Shown: positions 57,642 to 64,000 of the stretch, in pieces | Position numbering within the stretch: the stretch's first letter is position 1 | Layout of the letters: each line of letters begins with the position of its first letter | Position numbers and translations under genes: made by a program | Assembly: GCA_044368415.1 (NCBI GenBank) | Contig: JBIPLJ010000018.1 | Coordinates: forward strand, 1 to 64,000 | From: UBA4615 sp044368415 | Lineage (GTDB): Bacteria; Pseudomonadota; Gammaproteobacteria; Burkholderiales; Burkholderiaceae_E | Direction: 5' to 3' | Length of the DNA: 64,000 nt | Notes under the pieces: generated by a model | What the model was told of the DNA's origin: nothing | Database searches by the model: none | What the model saw: the letters and a program-made list of their open reading frames with translations, nothing else

Positions 57642-59057
57642 TCAGCCGGCCCGGGAGCCCAGCAGCTTCGACAGGTTCGCCGTCGCGCCGGCCGCATGCG
57701 TGCGGAACCGCGCCAGGATCGCCTGCCGGGTCGTGTCCTGCGGATCGACCGAGGCGATCAGCTTGCCGAAGCCGTCTAGCCGGCTGTCCCGGATCCAGGT
57801 CCGCAGGGCCTTGTCCTGGCTCCACAGGTACTGGTTGGCCATGTTCACGAGCAGAGAGCGCGGATAGTCCTCGGTCCGACAGGGGAAGGGCACCGGGCCG
57901 CAGAGCCGGTTCTTCGTCGCGTCGTCCCCGTAGCCCGCCTCGACGCGAGCGATCAGCGCCGCGCTGAAGGTGGGGAGCGGCAGGCGCACCACCTGCAGCA
58001 CGATGCGATTGCCCTGAAACACCTGCTGGATCGGCCGCGGCTCGACCGCGGAGGCTGTGCAGTCGATGCACAGCGTACCGGGCGGTAACGCCTCGCGGCC
58101 GTGCTCGAGCTCGAGCCCGTCCGCGTCGATCGCGCGCACATGCCCCTTGCGGATGACGTGGCCGATCCGCCGCAGCGCCTCTGTCTCGCCGACCGAGATC
58201 GTCGCGAGGTGGAACATCGTCGGCCGGCGGGTCGGGTCGATGCGCAGCAGCGTGCCGCAGGCCTCCAGGCGGTCGTACAGGTCGTCGATAGAGCTCGCCT
58301 TCGCACAGGCCTCCATCTGGTTGGCCTGCCCGCCGATCGAGTGCTCGAAGAACTCGTCGCCCGGCTGGGTCTGCAGCCGATTGAGCAGCCACGAGTCGCG
58401 CGGCACCACCCAGCTGATCGATTCGGGCGGCACGCCGGTGTCGAGCAGCCAGATCGCAGCGTCCATCGCGGTCTTGCCGCCGCCGATGATCGCGAAGTGA
58501 CGCGGCCGGTCCCGCCCGGGGGGGGCTTGCCAGAGCTGCGGTAGGGCGCCCGGCGGCAGCAGCCAGGCGTCGGCCGAGACCGCGAAGCGCGGCGTGTGGG
58601 TGGCGGGCACGCGCGGGCTCAGATACGCCGCGTCGACCACCTTGCGGCGCACTGTCACCTCGGTGACCGCGCCCGACAGGATCGACACGAAGCGACCGTC
58701 GCCCAGCCAGTCGCACATCGGCCGGTAGTCAACGCGCCCGCTCGGCAGCAGCCGTTGTTTCATGACCCGGTCGAAGTACCCGCTGATCTCCGGCCCGGAG
58801 GCCAGCTCGTACAGGCCCCGGTTCACACCCGCGGTGTCCTTGCGGCCCGCGCCCAGCTCCATCGAGTTCACGCCGTAGAAGGCGGAGGGCTGATGCAGCG
58901 CGACGAAGGGGTAGGCGTCGTTCCAGTGCCCGCCCGGCTTGCCGTGCCGGTCGACGAGGGTGATGTGCGCGTCGGACTCGGCCAGCAGGGTGTCGGCGAA
59001 GGCGAGGCCCGCGGCGCCGCTGCCGACGATCAGGTAATCGGTCTCGATCCGGCCCAT
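57642..59057 (-). CDS. FAD-dependent NAD(P)-binding oxidoreductase/monooxygenase-like
   Basis: This 471-residue flavoprotein has the N-terminal dinucleotide fold DYLIVGSGAAGLAFADTLL (7-25) and GGHWNDAYPFVALHQPSAFY (flavin-containing monooxygenase-like). A second nucleotide-binding motif, FAIIGGGKTAMDAAIWLL, lies near 190. The C-terminal part lacks membrane segments. It probably oxidises a small organic substrate with NAD(P)H and O2; the substrate is unknown. The start was chosen at MGRIETDYLIVG. Confidence 0.8.
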   Translation of the reverse strand: MGRIETDYLIVGSGAAGLAFADTLLAESDAHITLVDRHGKPGGHWNDAYPFVALHQPSAFYGVNSMELGAGRKDTAGVNRGLYELASGPEISGYFDRVMKQRLLPSGRVDYRPMCDWLGDGRFVSILSGAVTEVTVRRKVVDAAYLSPRVPATHTPRFAVSADAWLLPPGALPQLWQAPPGRDRPRHFAIIGGGKTAMDAAIWLLDTGVPPESISWVVPRDSWLLNRLQTQPGDEFFEHSIGGQANQMEACAKASSIDDLYDRLEACGTLLRIDPTRRPTMFHLATISVGETEALRRIGHVIRKGHVRAIDADGLELEHGREALPPGTLCIDCTASAVEPRPIQQVFQGNRIVLQVVRLPLPTFSAALIARVEAGYGDDATKNRLCGPVPFPCRTEDYPRSLLVNMANQYLWSQDKALRTWIRDSRLDGFGKLIASVDPQDTTRQAILARFRTHAAGATANLSKLLGSRAG

Positions 59058-59300
59058 CGTGTCTCCGTCTGGCGCGCCCGTCCGTGGGCCGCGCTGTCTG
59101 CGCGTCCAGTCCGGTGGGGCGGGCACTCATTCTGCACTGGGCTGGGCCGTTCCGTGTGTCGACCACCTGAACCTGCAGCCCGACGTGCGCCCCTAGACGG
59201 TCGACGACTGTGTGCCGTACACCGGCCGACCTACTGCACGACGTGGTCTATGCGAGCTCGGACCCTCGCCCGACGCCATCACGGGCGCCGCCGCCTCCGT

Positions 59301-61562
59301 TCAGACGAACCCGATGTGCTTGCGCAGCGGCAGCTCGCGGATGCGCTGCCCCGTCGCAGCGAAGATCGCATTGGCCAGAGCCGGTGCCGCAGGCGGCACG
59401 CCGGGCTCGCCGATGCCCTTGATGTGTCCGGTGGTCTGCAGCGCCCGGGTCACGATCTGCGGACTTTGGTACAGCCGCAGGCTTTGATAGGCATGGAAGT
59501 TGGTCTGCTGCGGCATGCCGTCGGCATACGTCAGTTCGCCCAGCATCGCGTGGCCCAACCCCCAGATCACGCCGCCGGCCAATTGTGCATCGAGGTTCAC
59601 CGGATCGAGCACCCGTCCCACCTCGGCGACCGCGAAGGCCTTGTCGATTCGAATGCCCTTGGGCGTGGCCGTGACTTCGACGACCTCGGCCACCGGCACG
59701 CCGAAGGACAGGGTGAAGGCCAGTCCCCGCCCGCGCCCCTTGGGCAGCGGCGTGCCCCAGCCCGCCAGCTCGCCCACCGCCTGCAACACGCGTCGCGACG
59801 GTTCGTGCGAGCACAGTCGGAGTCGCTCGGCCAGTGGGTCGGCGCCTGCGGCCGTGATCAGCTCGTCGAGAAAGCACTCGTGCATGAAACCGTTGCCCGA
59901 TGCACCGACCGAGCGCCACGAGCTGACCGGCACCATCTCCGGCACCCGGTAGCCGGTGATCCGATAGTGGGGGATCGCGAACGGCTGGTCCCAGGCACCG
60001 GCCACGATGCTCATGTCGGGGCCCATCGCCGGCTGGTTCTGTCGACCGAGCTGGGACGCGGCGACCGACTGCGCCGCGATGCTCAGGTCGAGCGCCTGCA
60101 CGCGGTCCCGGTCGACCACCCCTCGCGCGCGGGCGACAGCCAGCGTGCGCGGGAAGGTGTGTGTCATGTCCTCCTCGCGGCTCCAGGTCATCTTGATCGG
60201 CACGCCCTGGTGCGCGCGGGCGAGCGCCACTGCTTGGCGCACGTAGTCGTCCTCGAGCCTGCGACCGAAGCTGCCGCCCATGATCTGCACGTGGACGTGG
60301 ACCTGCGATTCCGCAATCCCGGCGACGGCCGCCGCCCCGGTGACGACGAAGCGCGGGACCTGCGTGCCGGTCCAGATATCGAGCCGCCCGTCCTTGAGCT
60401 GCACCACCGCGTTCATCGGCTCGAGCGGCGCGTGGGCCAGGTAGGGCAGCCGATACTCGGCCTGCAGCACACGCTCGGTCGGCGCGGCCTTGAGCGCGGC
60501 CTCGACGTCGCCCTCGTCCTTTTGGCGGCTGTCGCGGCGCGCGTCGGTGAACGACGCTGCGGCCTGCGCGAACATCGCCTCGGTCGTCGTCGGGTACGGG
60601 GCCGAGCCCCATTCGATCTCGAGCAGGTCGGCGGCCCGGAAGGCGCGCCAGGTGTTGTCGGCGATCACGCCGACGCCGCCCGGGATCGGCACGACCTTCA
60701 GCACGCCCCGAGCGGCCTGCGCCTTGGCTGCGTCGAAGCGAACGATACCGCCGCCGAGGCGGGGGTTGGTGCGCACCGTGGCGTACACCATGCCCGGCAT
60801 GCGAAGGTCGATGCCATAGACCGCCGTGCCCGTCGACTTGGCCGGAACATCGAGCCGCGGCATCGGCTTGCCGAGCAGACGCCACTGATCGACCGGCTTG
60901 AGCGTCACATCCGACGGCGGGGCGAGCCTGCCCGCAGCCACGGCGAGCGCGGTGTACGGCAGGCGCTTGCCGTCGGGCAGCAGCACCGCGCCGTCGGCGG
61001 TCTTCAGCTGGACCACGGGGGTGCCGGTCTGCTCGGCTGCGGCGGCCAGCAGCATCTGCCGCGCGACGGCACCGGCGACGCGCAGCCGGTCGAACCCGTC
61101 GGAGACCGTCGACGAGCCGCCGGTGACCTGCAGACCGAGCAGCTTGCCCACCGCATCGGCCGCACCGCGCCCGGCGCGGGCCATGAAGCTGTCGCTGGTC
61201 GCCGCAATCGGGAACGATTCCGCCAGCACGACGCCGTTGTAGTACGCCGCGCTCGGCGGTCCTGGCTCGACGCGGAACTGGCCCCAGGCGAGGTCCAGTT
61301 CCTCGGCGATCAGAGCGGCCTGCACCGAGTACGCCCCCTGGCCCAGGTCGGCGCGCGGGGTGATCAGCGTGATGCCGTTCGCATCGATCCGGACGTACGG
61401 GTTGAGCGTCGCAGCGCCTTCGGGCAGGTCAGCCAGCAGGGGATTGGCCGGGTCGCGCCGGTAGGCCCAGGTGCCGACCGCCAGCCCGCCGGCCACGCCG
61501 ACGGCCAGGGCGCCCGCGCCGATCAGGAAGGTGCGGCGTGCGAAGCGTGCGAGATCAGCCAT
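59301..61562 (-). CDS. Xanthine dehydrogenase-family molybdopterin-binding subunit (IorB-type)
   Basis: This large 753-residue subunit holds molybdopterin cytosine dinucleotide. A Tat signal (FARRTFLIGAGALAVGVAGG, near 6-25) directs export. PRADLGQGAYSVQAALIAEE, the moco-region GGSFGRRLEDDYVRQAVALA and the catalytic glutamate region HIKGIGEPGVPPAAPALANA match isoquinoline 1-oxidoreductase beta and related aldehyde dehydrogenases. The start overlaps the end of the iron-sulfur subunit by 8 bp, so the two are coupled. Confidence 0.9.
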   Translation of the reverse strand: MADLARFARRTFLIGAGALAVGVAGGLAVGTWAYRRDPANPLLADLPEGAATLNPYVRIDANGITLITPRADLGQGAYSVQAALIAEELDLAWGQFRVEPGPPSAAYYNGVVLAESFPIAATSDSFMARAGRGAADAVGKLLGLQVTGGSSTVSDGFDRLRVAGAVARQMLLAAAAEQTGTPVVQLKTADGAVLLPDGKRLPYTALAVAAGRLAPPSDVTLKPVDQWRLLGKPMPRLDVPAKSTGTAVYGIDLRMPGMVYATVRTNPRLGGGIVRFDAAKAQAARGVLKVVPIPGGVGVIADNTWRAFRAADLLEIEWGSAPYPTTTEAMFAQAAASFTDARRDSRQKDEGDVEAALKAAPTERVLQAEYRLPYLAHAPLEPMNAVVQLKDGRLDIWTGTQVPRFVVTGAAAVAGIAESQVHVHVQIMGGSFGRRLEDDYVRQAVALARAHQGVPIKMTWSREEDMTHTFPRTLAVARARGVVDRDRVQALDLSIAAQSVAASQLGRQNQPAMGPDMSIVAGAWDQPFAIPHYRITGYRVPEMVPVSSWRSVGASGNGFMHECFLDELITAAGADPLAERLRLCSHEPSRRVLQAVGELAGWGTPLPKGRGRGLAFTLSFGVPVAEVVEVTATPKGIRIDKAFAVAEVGRVLDPVNLDAQLAGGVIWGLGHAMLGELTYADGMPQQTNFHAYQSLRLYQSPQIVTRALQTTGHIKGIGEPGVPPAAPALANAIFAATGQRIRELPLRKHIGFV

Positions 61563-62025
61563 TGTGCCGGCCTCCCTTGAGCAGCGACGCGGCCGCCTGC
61601 ACGGCCTGCCGGATACGCGGATAGGTGCCGCAGCGGCAGAGGTTCCCCGACATCGCCTCGTCGATCTGTGCGTCGGTCGGAGTCGGCTCGGCGGCCAGGA
61701 AGGCCGCAGCCGCCATGATCTGCCCGGACTGACAGTAGCCACACTGTGCGACCTGGTGCTCGATCCAGGCCTTCTGCACGGCATGCAGAGCGTCTGGCCG
61801 GCCCAGCCCCTCGATGGTGGTCACCGGACCCTGGACGGCGCCGACCGGCATCGAGCAGGACCGCACCGCCACGCCGTCGAGATGGACGGTGCAGGCACCG
61901 CACTGGGCCAGGCCGCAGCCGTACTTCGGGCCGGTGATGCCGAGCTCGTCGCGCAGCACCCAGAGCAGGGGCATCTCGGGTTCGACCTCCAGTTCATGGT
62001 CGCGGCCGTTGACGGTCAGTTTCAT
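61555..62025 (-). CDS. [2Fe-2S] subunit of the molybdenum hydroxylase (IorA-type)
   Basis: This 156-residue subunit has a plant-type [2Fe-2S] site (KYGCGLAQCGACTVHLDG plus C near 57). The helical C-terminal site has QCGYCQSGQIM and GNLCRCGTYPRIRQAV. It passes electrons from the Mo site. It is the first gene of the pair. No dedicated cytochrome c or FAD subunit is adjacent, so the final acceptor is unknown. Confidence 0.93.
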   Translation of the reverse strand: MKLTVNGRDHELEVEPEMPLLWVLRDELGITGPKYGCGLAQCGACTVHLDGVAVRSCSMPVGAVQGPVTTIEGLGRPDALHAVQKAWIEHQVAQCGYCQSGQIMAAAAFLAAEPTPTDAQIDEAMSGNLCRCGTYPRIRQAVQAAASLLKGGRHNG

Positions 62026-62339
62026 GTTCGAGTTCCTGGATCATTGGGGTCGGGCACGTTTGGTCGATCACGCATTGCGGACTGCATCGTACTGTGCCGC
62101 GCTTGCGGCTGCGGCGTGGTGCCGGTTCAGCGCCAGTCAAGGCAGGCGACGCTCATTTTTCGGTTTGAACGCCTGCATGGGCGGGAATCGAACTTCGAGC
62201 GCTCGGCCCCCCGCAGTACGCCAACGAACAGACTCGAAGGGCCGTGACGCGCAGGCTGCGTCTCCAGACCCTCCGGGGACAGGCGGCCAGGCACGCCCGT
62301 CGCAGCCCGCAGGTCCAATCCCTGCCAGGAGTTCCTCCG
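62026..62339. other. Divergent intergenic region
   Basis: This 314-bp gap separates the molybdenum hydroxylase and the Old Yellow Enzyme gene and must hold both promoters. No convincing -35/-10 pair, operator palindrome or small gene is visible. Confidence 0.5.
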
Positions 62340-63416
62340 ATGCTCTTCGATACGTTCTCCGTCCGCTCGCTGCGCCTCGCCAACCGCACGGTGATGGCGC
62401 CCCTGACACGCAGCCGGGCCACACCCCAGCACACACCGAACGCGCTGATGGCGACCTACTACGGCCAGCGCGCGACGGCCGGCCTCATCATCACCGAGGG
62501 CACCTCGCCGAGCCCCAACGGTCTGGGCTATCCGCGCATCCCCGGCCTGTACGACGCGGCACAGGTGACCGCGTGGAAAGACACCACGAAGGCCGTTCAC
62601 GATCAGGGCGGCAAGATCTTCGTGCAGTTCATGCACTGCGGACGCGTGGCGCACGTCGCCAACCTGCCGGCCGGTGCCGAGGTGCTCGGGCCCGGTGCCG
62701 CCGTGTGCCCGGGTGAGATGTACACCGACACGCTCGGCATGCAGCCGCACAGCCCGCCCCGTGCGATGACCGACGATGACATCGCACACGCCATCGACGA
62801 ACACGTGGTTGCCGCGAAGCTCGCGATGGAAGCAGGCTTTGACGGCGTCGAGCTGCACGCCGCAAACGGCTACCTCATCGAGCAGTTCCTCAACCCGCTG
62901 GTCAACCTTCGCACCGACGGCTACGGCGGCAGCAACGAACGCCGCAACCGACTGGCACTGGAGATCGCACGCGCCACTGTCGCCGCCATCGGCCGCGATC
63001 GGGTGGGCATGCGGCTGTCGCCCTACGGCGTGTTCAACGGCACCGGCGAGTTCCCCGAGGTCCAGGCGCAATATCTCGCGCTGGTTCACTCGCTTTCCGC
63101 CCTGGGCCTGCTCTACCTGCACCTGGTCGATCACTCGTCGATGGGTGCGCCGCCGGTGCCCGCAGACTTCAAACTCGCGCTTCGCAATGGCTTCGACGGC
63201 CTGTTCATCTTGTCGGGCGGCTTCGACCATTCCAGCGCCGAACAGGCCTTGTTCGAGAAGCGAGGTGACCTGATCGCCTTCGGACGCCCGTTCCTGGCCA
63301 ACCCCGACCTCGTGGCGCGCATGCGCCAGGACGCGGCGCTCAACCCACCGGATGCGGCCACCTTCTACGTGCCGGGCGCCAAGGGTTACACCGACTATCC
63401 GGCCCTGGCGGCCTGA
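62340..63416 (+). CDS. Old Yellow Enzyme-family alkene reductase
   Basis: This 358-residue FMN TIM-barrel enzyme reduces activated C=C bonds with NAD(P)H. It shows NRTVMAPLTRSRATPQHTPN, TEGTSPSPNGLGYPRIPGLY, FVQFMHCGRVAH, FDGVELHAANGYLIEQFLNP (substrate-binding His-Asn region) and TDGYGGSNERRNR. ALFEKRGDLIAFGRPFLANP near the end is the FMN-phosphate site. AGGAG lies about 8 bases upstream of the ATG. NemA-type homologues respond to electrophiles through regulator genes not seen here. Confidence 0.93.
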   Translation: MLFDTFSVRSLRLANRTVMAPLTRSRATPQHTPNALMATYYGQRATAGLIITEGTSPSPNGLGYPRIPGLYDAAQVTAWKDTTKAVHDQGGKIFVQFMHCGRVAHVANLPAGAEVLGPGAAVCPGEMYTDTLGMQPHSPPRAMTDDDIAHAIDEHVVAAKLAMEAGFDGVELHAANGYLIEQFLNPLVNLRTDGYGGSNERRNRLALEIARATVAAIGRDRVGMRLSPYGVFNGTGEFPEVQAQYLALVHSLSALGLLYLHLVDHSSMGAPPVPADFKLALRNGFDGLFILSGGFDHSSAEQALFEKRGDLIAFGRPFLANPDLVARMRQDAALNPPDAATFYVPGAKGYTDYPALAA

Positions 63417-63502
63417 TCAGCCCTTCCAACGGCCGTGGTCGGCGAACTCAGCCCGATCAGACCCAGGCCGGTCGATGCCGAGGCCGGTTGGCCGGCGCGC
63501 TG

Positions 63503-64000
63503 ATGTGTGCCGGCTGGGACCTTCGGCCCTTGCTGTGGCTGCTGGCGCCGCTCCTCTGGCTGCAGGCTCGGCACGTACGGCGCGTCACGCCGCGTATGCC
63601 CGAGCCGCCGGGTCGCCGCACGGGCACCGCTGGCAGCGGCACGCTCATCCGCCTGCTGGTGGCTGGCGACTCGGGTGCGGCCGGCGTGGGCGCCCCGACA
63701 CAGGATCAGGCGCTGTGTGGCCAGCTCGTACGGCGCCTGAGTCGGCATCACACCGTGGCGTGGTGTGTGATGGCGGTCAACGGACTGGACTCGCCCGGAC
63801 TGCTTAGGTTGCTGCAGGATGCACCCTGTGCGCGGTTCGACGTGGTCGTGCTGTCAATGGGCGCCAACGACGCCACCGGCCTGTGTGCGCCAGCACAGTG
63901 GGGCCGGTGGCAAACCCGCCTCGCCGAGGTCATCGAGCTTCGCTTCGCACCGTCCCTGCTCGTGCACAGCGCCGTGCCGCCCATGCATGCCTGCCTGGCA
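63503..64000 (+). CDS. SGNH/GDSL hydrolase, N-terminal part
   Basis: The frame from ATG 63503 stays open to the window end (166 codons). An N-terminal hydrophobic stretch (PLLWLLAPLLWLQ) suggests membrane anchoring or a signal. The block I motif is LLVAGDSGAAGVGA, with the catalytic serine in GDS, and block III is MGANDATG with the asparagine. The C-terminal Asp/His block is beyond the window. It is probably an esterase or lipase of the cell envelope. TTG 63488 is an alternative start. Confidence 0.75.
   Translation, partial: MCAGWDLRPLLWLLAPLLWLQARHVRRVTPRMPEPPGRRTGTAGSGTLIRLLVAGDSGAAGVGAPTQDQALCGQLVRRLSRHHTVAWCVMAVNGLDSPGLLRLLQDAPCARFDVVVLSMGANDATGLCAPAQWGRWQTRLAEVIELRFAPSLLVHSAVPPMHACLA

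Noticed and set aside
58596..61580. 994-codon open frame on the plus strand
   Set aside because: It is antisense to the molybdenum hydroxylase and flavoprotein genes. Its Arg/His/Val-rich composition is typical of an antisense shadow in GC-rich DNA, and it shows no motif.
62165..62190. tRNA-like T-arm motif (ttcgattccc on the minus strand) as a tRNA fragment or attachment site
   Set aside because: Flanking bases do not form a T-stem or acceptor stem, and there is no integrase or duplicated core.

Overview
This window is a very GC-rich chromosomal segment. It almost certainly comes from a betaproteobacterium of the order Burkholderiales; the genus cannot be set from the sequence alone. The best evidence is the long co-directional block at 32-52 kb (ndk, rlmN, pilW-like, rodZ-like, ispG, hisS, yfgM-like, bamB, der, hfq, hflX, hflK, hflC, DUF2065, hisZ, purA, phosphoribosyltransferase, tRNA-Leu, rnr, rlmB), an order typical of that group. 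There is no prophage, transposase, integrase, CRISPR array or rRNA operon. The window is mostly core chromosome with small accessory patches.

Layout. 0-6 kb: the 5' part of malate synthase G, a 2-haloacid dehalogenase, a secreted HExxH protein, an alpha/beta hydrolase, a YceH-family protein, an MliC-like lipoprotein and an AraC-type regulator. 6.2-10.1 kb: a tight five-gene catabolic-looking operon (dienelactone hydrolase, methyltransferase, OsmC, two acyl-CoA dehydrogenases). 10.2-18.5 kb: an accessory patch with a DUF4142 protein, an unknown lipoprotein, several small envelope or hypothetical proteins, class II fumarase and three unusual loci: a tungstate-type ABC permease fused by deletion to the tail of its ATPase, the C-terminal half of an APH-type kinase, and an enolase paralogue lacking the canonical catalytic lysine. 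18.5-26.3 kb: a LuxR-type regulator, dusA, membrane proteins, an O-acetylhomoserine sulfhydrylase, a tandem-receiver protein and a CBS protein. 26.4-31 kb: surE-pcm-nlpD-exonuclease-rlmD, in which rpoS is missing from its usual place after nlpD. 31-52 kb: the conserved block above. 52-64 kb: a nuclease, a phosphofructokinase, unknown envelope proteins, a decayed UPF0126 pseudogene, a flavoprotein, a two-subunit molybdenum hydroxylase, an Old Yellow Enzyme and the start of an SGNH hydrolase.

How the genes fit together. The core block couples isoprenoid synthesis (ispG), tRNA charging (hisS), outer-membrane assembly (bamB), ribosome assembly and rescue (der, hflX), sRNA regulation (hfq), membrane protease control (hflKC), histidine and purine synthesis (hisZ, purA) and RNA turnover or modification (rnr, rlmB). 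Many of these genes overlap by 4 bp (GTGA/ATGA), which suggests translational coupling. The best transcription signals are a near-perfect sigma-70 promoter and a terminator around tRNA-Leu, a good promoter for the Bax-inhibitor-like gene, one for the CBS gene, and a strong terminator between rlmD and the Bax-inhibitor gene.

I did not find a clear new multi-gene defence or mobile system. The most interesting loci are the enolase-like gene beside its kinase remnant, the probable CTG start of hflX, the tup-type transporter deletion, the four-frame UPF0126 pseudogene, the missing rpoS with a LysM-less NlpD, and a phosphofructokinase with a mixed phosphoryl-donor signature.
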